Assembly: GCA_902492235.1 (NCBI GenBank)
Contig: CABUKS010000026.1
Coordinates: 1-34,820, forward strand
Direction: 5' to 3'
DNA: 34,820 bases
DNA from: an uncultured Collinsella sp.
GTDB taxonomy: Bacteria; Actinomycetota; Coriobacteriia; Coriobacteriales; Coriobacteriaceae
The notes under the pieces: model-generated
The model's input: the letters and a program-made list of their open reading frames with translations, nothing else
What the model was told of the DNA's origin: nothing
Database searches by the model: none
Shown here: positions 16,497 to 24,055 of the stretch, piece after piece
How the letters are laid out: the number at the start of each line of letters is the position of its first letter
How positions within the stretch are numbered: the stretch's first letter is position 1
Position numbers and translations under genes: made by a program

Positions 16497-17564
16497 TTGG
16501 ATAAGAACGAGCTGCAAAAGCGTATGGAACAGGCCATTCGCCTGACTGCCCCCGGCCAGCCGATCCGCACCGCCCTCGACATGATCATTGCTGGTCACCT
16601 GGGCGCCCTTATCTGCGTCGGCGACACCGAAAACGTGCTCGCTGCCGGTAACGACGGCTTCCCGCTCAACATTTCGTTTACTTCGAACCGTCTGTTCGAG
16701 CTCTCCAAGATGGACGGTGCCATCGTCATCGACGGCGACCTCACCCAGATCCTGCGCGCTAACTTCCACCTCAATCCCGATCCCTCGCTTGCCACGAGCG
16801 AGACGGGCATGCGCCACCGCACCGCCGCTCGCATGTCGGTGCTCACCGACGCCATCGTGATCTCGGTTTCGGCTCGTCGTGCCGTCGTCAACGTGTACGT
16901 CCACGGTAAGAGCTACGAGATCCAGCCCGTCACCACCATCATGAGCTCGGTCAACCAGCTCGTCGCCACGCTCCAGACTACCCGTCAGTCGCTCGATCGC
17001 TCCCTGCTGCGCCTGACGGCCCTCGAGCTCGACGACTACGTCACGCTCGCCGACATTACCGGTATTTTCTCGAGCTTCGAGATCATGCAGCAGGCAAAGA
17101 CCGAGCTTAAGGATTGCATTGTCAAGCTGGGCAACCAGGGCAAGCTCGTGCAGATGCAGCTCGAGCAGCTCGCGGGCTCCAGCATGGATACCGAATACGA
17201 CTTGATGATCCGCGACTACGCAAGCGATTCCTCCGAGGCAAACGCCGAGAAGATCCGCGCCGAGCTGAGCCGCATGACGCCTAAGGACCTGTCTGACCCG
17301 CAGCACGTGGCGGCAGTTCTTGGCTATGACGACCTGGACGAGGACTCCGTCATGACGCCGCTGGGCCTGCGCACGCTTTCGCGCGTGTCCGTCGTGCGCG
17401 ACGGCGTGGCCGAGAAGATCGTCGACGAGTATGGCTCGCTGCAGGAGCTCATGGACGACATCAGCGAGGATCCGGAGCGCTTGGGCGACTTTGGCGTTAA
17501 CAACCCTGCCATTCTTGCGGACTCGCTGTACCGCATGAAGGGCACCAAACAGGGGAACGCATAA
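16497..17564 (+). CDS. disA: DNA integrity scanning diadenylate cyclase DisA
   Basis: Makes c-di-AMP from two ATP and scans DNA for branched structures. The 355 residues have the DAC domain (about 5-145) with MDGAIVIDGD (72-81, the DGA motif) and GMRHRTAARMS (104-114, the RHR motif). A helical linker follows, then a C-terminal helix-hairpin-helix DNA-binding region (about 290-350, LGLRTLSRVSVV and onward). The start is TTG at 16497: GGGAG lies seven bases upstream, and no in-frame ATG exists before an upstream stop at 16461. The gene overlaps ispD by one base. radA is not adjacent. Confidence 0.93.
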   Translation: MDKNELQKRMEQAIRLTAPGQPIRTALDMIIAGHLGALICVGDTENVLAAGNDGFPLNISFTSNRLFELSKMDGAIVIDGDLTQILRANFHLNPDPSLATSETGMRHRTAARMSVLTDAIVISVSARRAVVNVYVHGKSYEIQPVTTIMSSVNQLVATLQTTRQSLDRSLLRLTALELDDYVTLADITGIFSSFEIMQQAKTELKDCIVKLGNQGKLVQMQLEQLAGSSMDTEYDLMIRDYASDSSEANAEKIRAELSRMTPKDLSDPQHVAAVLGYDDLDEDSVMTPLGLRTLSRVSVVRDGVAEKIVDEYGSLQELMDDISEDPERLGDFGVNNPAILADSLYRMKGTKQGNA

Positions 17565-18292
17565 TGGCGCCCGTATGCGCCGTGGTCGTTGCCGGCGGCA
17601 GCGGCCAGCGCTTTGGAAATCCCGGCGGCAAGCAGCTCGTTAACGTGGCGGGCCGTCCGCTCATGAGCTGGTCCATCCGCGCGTTCGATCGTAGCGACAA
17701 GGTCGGCCACATTGTGGTGGTGTGTCCTGCCGAGCGCCGTGCCGAGATGCGCCGCCTGGCCATCGACCCGTTTGACTATGACACGCCCATCAGCTTTGCC
17801 GATGCCGGCGATACCCGCCAGGACTCCACCCGTGCCGGCGTGCACGCGGTGCCGGCGGGCTTTGAATACGTCGCCATTCACGATGGCGCTCGTCCGCTCA
17901 TTACGACCGAGGCCATCGACCACGCTATCGACGTGCTCGTAAGCGACCGTGCTCTCGACGGTGTCGTGTGCGGCCAGCCCGCGATCGACACGCTCAAGAT
18001 CGTCGACGGCGATAATATCGTCGAGACGCCGCCGCGCGAACTCTATTGGGCTGCACAGACGCCGCAGATCTTTAGCGTCGATGCTATGAAGCGCGCCCAC
18101 GCTGCAGCCATTGCTGAGGGCTTTATCGGCACCGATGATTCGTCACTGGTCGAGCGCATGGGTGGGCGCGTCCGCTGCGTCCAGAGCCCGCGCGATAACC
18201 TTAAGGTGACGGTGCCCGAGGACTTGCGTCCCGTAACCGCGATTCTGCTTGGCCGCATGGCCGAGGGAGAGGACCTTCCCCATGTTCAGTAA
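17564..18292 (+). CDS. ispD: 2-C-methyl-D-erythritol 4-phosphate cytidylyltransferase IspD
   Basis: Third step of the MEP isoprenoid pathway: CTP + MEP to CDP-ME. The 242-residue Rossmann-like nucleotidyltransferase has the N-terminal CTP loop VVVAGGSGQRFG (8-19) with GGKQLV, then GDTRQDS in the middle, AIHDGARPL (about 106-114) and a C-terminal TDDSSLVE and VTVPEDL. All substrate-binding motifs look intact. The start overlaps the disA stop (TAATG), so they are coupled. Confidence 0.95.
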   Translation: MAPVCAVVVAGGSGQRFGNPGGKQLVNVAGRPLMSWSIRAFDRSDKVGHIVVVCPAERRAEMRRLAIDPFDYDTPISFADAGDTRQDSTRAGVHAVPAGFEYVAIHDGARPLITTEAIDHAIDVLVSDRALDGVVCGQPAIDTLKIVDGDNIVETPPRELYWAAQTPQIFSVDAMKRAHAAAIAEGFIGTDDSSLVERMGGRVRCVQSPRDNLKVTVPEDLRPVTAILLGRMAEGEDLPHVQ

Positions 18293-18776
18293 CCTGCGCA
18301 TTGGCCATGGCTACGACGTTCACCGTCTGGTGGAGGGGCGTCGATGTATCATCGGCGGTGTCGACATTCCCTACGAGCGCGGCCTGCTGGGCCACTCGGA
18401 TGCCGATGTGCTCGCGCACGCCTTGGCCGACGCCATTCTGGGCGCCTGCCGCGGGGGAGATATCGGCAAGCTATTCCCCGATACCGACCCCGCCTACGAG
18501 GGTGCCGATTCGATGGTGCTGCTTGCCCGCGTAATGGACTATGCGCGCGAGCTGGGCTTTGAGTTTGTCGATGCCGATTGCACCATTGCCTGTCAGCAAC
18601 CCAAGATCACCCCGCACCGCGATGCCATGCGCGCCAACCTTGCCCATGCCCTGGGCGTTGACGTCGAAAACGTGGGCGTCGCCGCCACTACGACCGAAAA
18701 GCTCGGTTGGGAAGGCCAGGGCGAGGGAATCGGCGCCTGGGCCGTCTGCCTGCTACAGAAAACCGTTAAGGAGTAA
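18282..18776 (+). CDS. ispF: 2-C-methyl-D-erythritol 2,4-cyclodiphosphate synthase IspF
   Basis: Fifth MEP pathway step, trimeric zinc enzyme. The 164 residues carry RIGHGYDVHRL near the N-terminus (metal Asp/His), GHSDADVLAHALADAILGA (about 37-55), DIGKLFPDTDP, and a C-terminal GVAATTTEKLGWEGQGEGIGA. The ATG at 18282 gives an 11-base overlap with ispD and the normal family N-terminus. A longer frame from 18249 only translates ispD out of frame. IspE is not in the block. Confidence 0.95.
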   Translation: MFSNLRIGHGYDVHRLVEGRRCIIGGVDIPYERGLLGHSDADVLAHALADAILGACRGGDIGKLFPDTDPAYEGADSMVLLARVMDYARELGFEFVDADCTIACQQPKITPHRDAMRANLAHALGVDVENVGVAATTTEKLGWEGQGEGIGAWAVCLLQKTVKE

Positions 18777-18779
18777 CGA

Positions 18780-20246
18780 ATGCGTATCTACAACAGCGCT
18801 ACCCATAAAAAGGAAGAGTTCCAGCCCATCGAGTCCGGCAAGGTCCGCATGTACGTGTGCGGCCCCACGGTCTACGACAACATCCACATCGGCAACGCCC
18901 GCACGTTCATCAGCTTTGACGTGATTCACCGCTGGCTCATCGCGAGCGGCTACGAGGTCACGTTCGCCCAGAACCTCACCGATGTCGACGACAAGATCAT
19001 CAAGCGCGCCAACGAGCAGGGCCGTACAGCCGCCGAGGTCGCGACGGAGTTCTCCGACAAGTTCATCGGCGTCATGCGCGCCGCCAACGTGCTCGATCCC
19101 GATGTGCGCCCCCGCGCCACCAAGGAGATCGGCCCCATGATCGCCATGATCAAGTCGCTTATCGAGCAGGGCCACGCTTACGCAGCCGATAACGGCGATG
19201 TGTACTTTGCCGTGCGCAGCGATCCCAACTATGGTCAGGTCTCGGGCCGCAACATCGACGACCTTATGGTTGGCGCACGCATTGAGGAGAACGAGGACAA
19301 GAACGACCCGCTCGACTTTGCCCTGTGGAAGGCCGCCAAGCCCGGCGAGCCCAGCTGGCCGAGCCCCTGGGGCGAGGGCCGTCCCGGTTGGCACACCGAG
19401 TGCGCCGCCATGGTGCATCGCTACCTGGGCACTCCGATCGACATCCACGGCGGCGGCTCCGACCTTGCCTTCCCGCATCACGAGAACGAGTGCGCTCAGG
19501 CCACCTGCGCCTGGCACCAGGGCTTCTCCAACACCTGGATGCACACGGGCATGCTGCTGGTAGACGGCGAGAAGATGTCCAAGTCGCTCGGCAACTTCTT
19601 TACGCTGGCCGAGGTCCTCGAGCAGCACTCCGCTGCCGCCCTGCGCCTGCTGATGCTGCAGACGAGCTATCGCTCGCCGCTCGACTTTTCTTGGGAGCGC
19701 CTGGAGGGTGCCGAGAACTCGCTCACGCGTATCGCCGGTACGGTCGAGAACCTGCGTTGGGCCGCGAACCATGCGACGGCCGATGCCGATGTGGCTGCCG
19801 CCGAGGCATTTGCCGCCAAGGCCGCTGAGACTCGTGCTGCCTTTAAGGAGTGCATGGACGACGACTTTAACACCGCTGGTGCCATGGGTGCCGTCTTTGG
19901 CTTTGTGACCGAGTGCAACCAGTACTTGGAGCAGGCGGGCGACGCTGCCGACAAGGCCGCCGCGCTTGCCGCCGCCGACACGCTGGCCGAGCTGCTCGAT
20001 ACGCTTGGCGTTGAGCTCCCCGAGCCCAAGGTCGAGCTGCCGCTGGGTCTGCTAGGCGTTGCTGCCGGCCTGGTCGCCTACACGGGCGACGACGTGGACG
20101 AGGCCGCTGCCAAGATTCTCGAGGCCCGCGCCGAGGCCCGCGCCGCCAAGAACTGGGATCTGGCAGATGCCATCCGCGATCAGCTCAAGGACCTGGGCCT
20201 CACGATCGAGGATACGGCCGCTGGCACCCGTATTAAGAGTCTCTAG
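18780..20246 (+). CDS. cysS: Cysteinyl-tRNA synthetase
   Basis: Class I synthetase charging tRNA-Cys in the cytoplasm. The 488 residues have CGPTVYDNIHIGNAR near 27-41 (HIGH-type motif HIGN; Cys27 is a zinc ligand), GWHTECAAM and HHENECAQ as further zinc ligands, and KMSKS at 265-269. An anticodon-binding helical region follows, with a small C-terminal domain. The ATG at 18780 has TTAAGGAG and follows ispF by 3 bases. The stop at 20246 is followed by a long structured hairpin before rlmB. Confidence 0.95.
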   Translation: MRIYNSATHKKEEFQPIESGKVRMYVCGPTVYDNIHIGNARTFISFDVIHRWLIASGYEVTFAQNLTDVDDKIIKRANEQGRTAAEVATEFSDKFIGVMRAANVLDPDVRPRATKEIGPMIAMIKSLIEQGHAYAADNGDVYFAVRSDPNYGQVSGRNIDDLMVGARIEENEDKNDPLDFALWKAAKPGEPSWPSPWGEGRPGWHTECAAMVHRYLGTPIDIHGGGSDLAFPHHENECAQATCAWHQGFSNTWMHTGMLLVDGEKMSKSLGNFFTLAEVLEQHSAAALRLLMLQTSYRSPLDFSWERLEGAENSLTRIAGTVENLRWAANHATADADVAAAEAFAAKAAETRAAFKECMDDDFNTAGAMGAVFGFVTECNQYLEQAGDAADKAAALAAADTLAELLDTLGVELPEPKVELPLGLLGVAAGLVAYTGDDVDEAAAKILEARAEARAAKNWDLADAIRDQLKDLGLTIEDTAAGTRIKSL

Positions 20247-20252
20247 TATTTG

Positions 20253-20355
20253 TCGACCGTTCGAGGTGCGGCAGATTGCCTTGAAAGAGAAGGGCATAGA
20301 CCTGGTGGTCATGCCCGACGATTGAAAGGCAAGGTGCCGTGGCTCGGACGGTCGA
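20253..20355. other. Large structured hairpin between cysS and rlmB
   Basis: Arms 20253-20282 and 20327-20355 pair with interruptions (TCGACCGT, CGAG, GGCA and TTGCCTT segments match their complements). A second hairpin, GGGCAT/ATGCCC, lies in the loop (20292-20315). No T-run follows, so it is not a simple terminator. It matches no RNA family I recognise. Confidence 0.5.
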
Positions 20356-20389
20356 TTCTTGTTCGTTATCTATTTAAGGAGGCCGTTTT

Positions 20390-21304
20390 ATGGCCGACAA
20401 TCGCAAGCGTGCGCCGCGTGGAGGCAAGCAGGCTGCTTCTGGCTCGCGTCCGATTCGCCGCAATGACCGCGCTGTCGCTCCCAAGGGCCAGCACGATCGC
20501 ACCCAGGCCGCACGTCCGCAGCGCGATCGCAACCGCGATGCTGTCCAGGCTCCCAAGGGCGAGTTTATCGAAGGTCGCCGTGCTGCCGCCGAGGCGCTGC
20601 GTACCGGCTTTCCCGTCAAGTGCGCGCTCATTGCCGAGGGCGGGGAGCGCGATGCCGCCTTGTCGCGCCTGGTCGATGACCTCAACGCCGCGGGCGTCCG
20701 CATTAAGTATGTGCCGCGCGCGCAGCTCGATGCGCTGTCGAGCCATGGCGCTCACCAGGGCATCGCGCTCGAGGTGGGCAACTTCCCCTATGCCGATGTC
20801 GCCGATATCCTTGACCGCGCGGGCGACGGTCCGGCGCTCGTCATCGTGCTCGACCATGTGACCGACGACGGCAACTTTGGCGCCATCGTGCGCTCCGCCG
20901 AGGTTGTGGGCGCGGCCGGCGTCGTCATTGCCAACAAGCGTGCCGCTGGCGTGACCGTGGGCAGCTACAAAACTTCAGCCGGCGCCGTCATGCATCTGCC
21001 TGTCGCGCAGGTGCCCAACATCGCCCGTGCGCTCGACGATCTTAAGGCCGCTGGCTTTTGGGTGGGCGGTGCCTCCGAGCACGCCGAAGGCAGTTGCTGG
21101 GATGCTCCCTTCGAGGGTCGCGTGGCGCTCGTCATGGGCTCCGAGGGCGACGGTATCTCGCGCCTGGTGCTCGAGAAATGCGACTTTTTGACCAAGCTTC
21201 CCCAGCGCGGCATGACCGAGAGTCTCAACGTTGCCCAGGCAACGACGGCGCTGTGCTTTGAGTGGCTGCGCCGCAACGCCGGCGAGCTCATGGGGGAGGA
21301 GTAG
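20390..21304 (+). CDS. rlmB: 23S rRNA 2'-O-methyltransferase RlmB (TrmH/SpoU family)
   Basis: AdoMet-dependent methylase of the SPOUT class, acting on 23S rRNA G2251 in E. coli RlmB. The 304 residues begin with a basic disordered tail (1-58), then the substrate-binding domain (EGRRAAAEALR, about 62-130). The knotted SPOUT domain has VLDHVTDDGNFGAIVRSAE, VMGSEGDGISRLV and MTESLNVAQATTALCFEW, the three family motifs. The ATG at 20390 has TAAGGAGG. It lies 3 bases from yacP and is co-transcribed. TrmH-type tRNA methylases share these motifs; the long N-terminal domain and yacP neighbour favour RlmB. Confidence 0.9.
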   Translation: MADNRKRAPRGGKQAASGSRPIRRNDRAVAPKGQHDRTQAARPQRDRNRDAVQAPKGEFIEGRRAAAEALRTGFPVKCALIAEGGERDAALSRLVDDLNAAGVRIKYVPRAQLDALSSHGAHQGIALEVGNFPYADVADILDRAGDGPALVIVLDHVTDDGNFGAIVRSAEVVGAAGVVIANKRAAGVTVGSYKTSAGAVMHLPVAQVPNIARALDDLKAAGFWVGGASEHAEGSCWDAPFEGRVALVMGSEGDGISRLVLEKCDFLTKLPQRGMTESLNVAQATTALCFEWLRRNAGELMGEE

Positions 21305-21307
21305 CGC

Positions 21308-21985
21308 ATGTCCAAAAAGAACCGTGCCAAGTCCAAGGCCAAGCGCTTTGGTGAGGGCTCGGCCAAGCCGATTGTTTCGGCCGCGACCTACGGCGTGGGC
21401 GGCAATGCGTTTGCGCAGGCTATCGCCGACCCAGTCTCGACGGTGCACTCCAACAAGCCCGAGCTGCTGGTGGTCGACGGTTACAACGTGATCCACTGCA
21501 CGCCGCGCTACGAAAAGCTCGTGTACGACCATTCTGACGATCCGTATTCCAGCGACGTCCACGATATGGCGCGCACGGCGCTCATTAATGACGTAGCTGC
21601 GTTTGCCCAGGGCCGCTACGAGGCCGTGATCGTATTTGACGGCGCGGGCAATATCTCCAGCGAGCGCCCCAATCTGCCGGCCCGTGGCGTGCGCATCGAG
21701 TTTTCGCCGACGGGTGTTTCGGCCGATACCGTGGTGCAGAAGCTCTGCATCGAGGCGCGCGAGGAAGGCCGCGCGTGCTCCGTGGTATCGAGTGACGGCA
21801 CGATCCAGGCCGTTGTCATGGGCAAGGGCGTCACGCGCATCTCGAGCCGTATGCTGGTGGACGAGATCAAACAGATCGACAACGACGTTCACGAGGCAGA
21901 GGAAGCTCCGCAGATCAAGATGACTCTGGGCAGCCGCCTGAGCCCCGATGCCTTGGCCAAGCTCAAGGCCCTCCGCGGGAGGTAG
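21308..21985 (+). CDS. yacP: NYN-domain RNase, YacP/Rae1 family
   Basis: 225 residues, with a PIN-like NYN nuclease core: LLVVDGYNVIH (about 53-63, first Asp), EAVIVFDGAG (about 107-116) and VVSSDGTIQ (about 157-165) supply acidic residues. The Bacillus member (Rae1) cuts mRNA on the ribosome. A basic Lys/Arg N-terminus of about 20 residues may bind RNA. The neighbour rlmB is conserved with Bacillus yacO-yacP, supporting the call. GGAGGAG precedes the start. Confidence 0.87.
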   Translation: MSKKNRAKSKAKRFGEGSAKPIVSAATYGVGGNAFAQAIADPVSTVHSNKPELLVVDGYNVIHCTPRYEKLVYDHSDDPYSSDVHDMARTALINDVAAFAQGRYEAVIVFDGAGNISSERPNLPARGVRIEFSPTGVSADTVVQKLCIEAREEGRACSVVSSDGTIQAVVMGKGVTRISSRMLVDEIKQIDNDVHEAEEAPQIKMTLGSRLSPDALAKLKALRGR

Positions 21986-21986
21986 G

Positions 21987-22020
21987 GGAGTTGGCGGGGC
22001 GATGCTGTCTCGCTAACTCC
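21987..22020. terminator. Hairpin between converging yacP and the HTH-kinase gene
   Basis: GGAGTTGGCG (21987-21996) pairs with CGCTAACTCC (22011-22020) with one wobble. There is no T-run, and it overlaps the stop codon of the minus-strand gene. Weak as an intrinsic terminator. Confidence 0.4.
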
Positions 22021-23353
22021 ATTCAGCGATGTCGATCATTCTTTTGAGGCGCCACGTTAGCGCCTCTTTTAGATAAGGCAGTCTCGCTGTTAGAGCATCG
22101 TTTTTAGACAGAATCTCGATTGCCTCGTCAACGAAGCCTTCGAGTTTGTCGCCGTCAAACCAGCCCATGTCCTCGACGAGCAACATTTGTTTGGCGGGGC
22201 TTGAATGAAATTGTGCGCTGGTAAAACTGTGCTCTCCTGCCCGAAGCTCCTCAAGAGAAATGTTGCACCAGAGCGATGAGCCCGAATCGAAGATGGGGGC
22301 AGGTCTGCAGGCTAGCGTGTTTACGTTTCGCACAAGGCCAAAGTTACGCCAATGACGATCGTAGTTGGCGATGATGTCGTCGCACACGATCATGCGGTCA
22401 AGGGCATCCTTGACGCCTGTTACCCCGAGCTCCTCGCAGTTTGCTACGTATCGCTCGTAGTCGGTTAGTCGTTCATCTGCGTTTGCGTGCTGGTTTACAT
22501 AGAACGCAGGGACATACTCTTCTTCATCAGTTAAGAAGACATCGCATACGCTCAGGGCGGAAGTGCCCGTGCCCTCGAGCGAGTAAGGCACATAATCACA
22601 GGTGTTTAGGATGCGACGGTGGAGCGTGGTCGCCACCAGCTCGTTATAAGGTTCCTGGTTCAGGTGCGCTCCTGCCTTATGCAGAATTCGACGCCCGCCC
22701 TCGCATGTCCAGTACTTTTGAAGATTGCCGTCCGAGGTGTTGTCGGGCTTTGCGGCAGCCGCTTTTCCCTCTGGGGCGAAGGGTGCAATGGTTAGCGAGA
22801 CGTCATCAAAGGCATTATTGAAGAAATTGATATCTTCCCACGCGAGGCCGGAGTCTTGGGGCCTAATCCAATACTGGTCGGATAAGGAGAGGCCGAGATT
22901 TCGCTGTACGAGTTCATCGGGAACATCGACTGCGGCTTCTGCAAGCAGGGAGGCTAGCCCAATGCGTGCGAGCGGGATACCGCGGCCGCGCCACCAGATG
23001 CGGAAGGAGTCGAGCGATATGGGGCTATTAGGGCCAAATACTCCAATAGGGGCGTGGGCGTAATCGATGTCGGCGCCGATGTGGGTAAAGTCTTTTCGTG
23101 ATGTGCTGTAGACCAGCTGAGCGACTTCGTGCGTGCGGTTCATGAGGGTGAACGCGATCTCGCTCTTACCGTGGCCGCGGCGGGGACGTCCCCCCGTTTT
23201 GGTCACGGAGCGGAGCCGCGTGTCGACGCTGTCTTTGTCGATGAGCCATACACCAGAAGCCTTGCGGGCCTCAAGTGCTCCGTTTTTTATGAGCTCCTGC
23301 ACCCTGCGCGGGGTGATGCCGAGCAGTTCGGCTGCTTCCTTTGTAGTCAACAT
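22013..23353 (-). CDS. Fused HTH (excisionase/MerR-like) and HipA-like kinase, one-protein toxin-antitoxin candidate
   Basis: 446 residues. Residues 1-45 are an excisionase/MerR-type winged helix (LTTKEAAELLGITPRRVQELI). A basic linker (about 48-63) and an uncharacterised middle region follow. Residues about 185-440 resemble a HipA/CtkA kinase: K226 in RRILHKAG as the ATP lysine, E238 in a following helix, catalytic loop NYDRHWRNFG (330-339; Asp332, Asn337) and metal site FDSGSSLW (355-362). Classical HipA has a separate HipB; here the DNA-binding part is on the same chain. AAAGGG precedes the ATG at 23353. Three operator-like copies lie just upstream. Function and target are unknown; autoregulation is inferred. 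Confidence 0.75.
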   Translation of the reverse strand: MLTTKEAAELLGITPRRVQELIKNGALEARKASGVWLIDKDSVDTRLRSVTKTGGRPRRGHGKSEIAFTLMNRTHEVAQLVYSTSRKDFTHIGADIDYAHAPIGVFGPNSPISLDSFRIWWRGRGIPLARIGLASLLAEAAVDVPDELVQRNLGLSLSDQYWIRPQDSGLAWEDINFFNNAFDDVSLTIAPFAPEGKAAAAKPDNTSDGNLQKYWTCEGGRRILHKAGAHLNQEPYNELVATTLHRRILNTCDYVPYSLEGTGTSALSVCDVFLTDEEEYVPAFYVNQHANADERLTDYERYVANCEELGVTGVKDALDRMIVCDDIIANYDRHWRNFGLVRNVNTLACRPAPIFDSGSSLWCNISLEELRAGEHSFTSAQFHSSPAKQMLLVEDMGWFDGDKLEGFVDEAIEILSKNDALTARLPYLKEALTWRLKRMIDIAEWS

Positions 23354-23371
23354 CGAGAAACCCTTTGCCAG

Positions 23372-23433
23372 AACGAATAGTTTTATATAGCCAATTGTAA
23401 TTAAAACTATTCGTTTTGACGAATGGTTTTAAT
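23372..23433. promoter_or_regulatory. Three operator-like repeats upstream of the HTH-kinase gene
   Basis: AACGAATAGTTTTATA (23372-23387), its inverted copy TTAAAACTATTCGTT (23401-23415), and GACGAATGGTTTTAATA (23419-23433, one core mismatch). They flank an AT-rich segment with TATATA-like -10 candidates for minus-strand transcription. The natural ligand would be the HTH of the gene they precede. Confidence 0.7.
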
Positions 23434-23474
23434 ATTGAGGGCGAACTGACAGAAATGAACGGGCCTGGTACCTG

Positions 23475-23504
23475 TTGTTGCTGGATTTTGCATATTTGTA
23501 TAAC
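23475..23504 (+). promoter_or_regulatory. Probable promoter of tRNA-Thr
   Basis: TTGTTG (23475-23480), an 18-base spacer, and TATAAC (23499-23504). It lies about 70 bases before the tRNA with no gene between. Confidence 0.5.
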
Positions 23505-23576
23505 GTCGTGCGGCCTGTTGCGCCTCGTCCGCAATTCCTTTATTCTTAACTGGCTTCGCGCGAAAGCGCCAAGTGT

Positions 23577-23651
23577 GCCAGTGTGGCGCAACGGTAGCGC
23601 AACTGATTTGTAATCAGTGGGTTGCAGGTTCGATTCCTGTCACTGGCTCCA
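23577..23651 (+). tRNA. tRNA-Thr (anticodon TGT), CCA encoded
   Basis: Acceptor GCCAGTG pairs with CACTGGC (23641-23647). The anticodon arm is ACTGA-TTTGTAA-TCAGT with anticodon TGT, reading ACA. The T-arm has GGTTCGATTCC. CCA is at 23649-23651. It sits at the edge of the accessory segment. Confidence 0.95.
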
Positions 23652-23665
23652 TGAGTTTCCGCAGG

Positions 23666-23687
23666 TCAGAGGCGGTATAGCCTCTGA
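23666..23687 (+). terminator. Hairpin after tRNA-Thr
   Basis: TCAGAGGC (23666-23673) pairs with GCCTCTGA (23680-23687) around GGTATA, followed by TTCTGCCTTCT. Probable tRNA terminator. Confidence 0.6.
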
Positions 23688-23700
23688 TTCTGCCTTCTCG

Positions 23701-23730
23701 TGCAACAGCTCATGCAACAAACATGCAACA
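23701..23730. repeat. Three TGCAACA direct repeats beside the tRNA (attachment-site-like)
   Basis: TGCAACA at 23701-23707, 23713-23719 and 23724-23730, spaced 12 and 11 bases, about 50 bases past the tRNA 3' end. Short, helically phased direct repeats next to a tRNA 3' end resemble integrase arm sites. No integrase gene is present. The remaining gap to 24055 is AT-richer than the core and holds no convincing gene on either strand. Confidence 0.35.
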
Positions 23731-24055
23731 ATTAAATCGAAATTGTACTTGGATGTGTTTTGTGACCGATAGTCATTGTCAACAAACGCGTGCAATGAAG
23801 CGGGAAAAGCCAAGCTTACAGTTGCTGTCTCCATTAGAGTTTTTTTGGGCTTTGTCTCTATAACTGGGATAGGGTGGAAAGTGACCAAGGCGCTGAGAGC
23901 TCCGATGCTGCTTCTCGAAAGACCGCGCGCCGTGCGCGGCTCTCTTTCCTGTAGCCCATGGGTATTACTATGGTTTAGATTGAATTCGGCGTGAGAGGTC
24001 AAGAGCGACAAGGATTTCCCGTCGTTTGTGAGCAAGCCGATTGAAAGGACTCATG

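Noticed and set aside
23640..24035. 131-codon minus-strand open frame beside tRNA-Thr, possible integrase remnant
   Set aside because: No integrase catalytic motif (Arg...His-x-x-Arg...Tyr) is present, and its end reads through the tRNA-flanking sequence.
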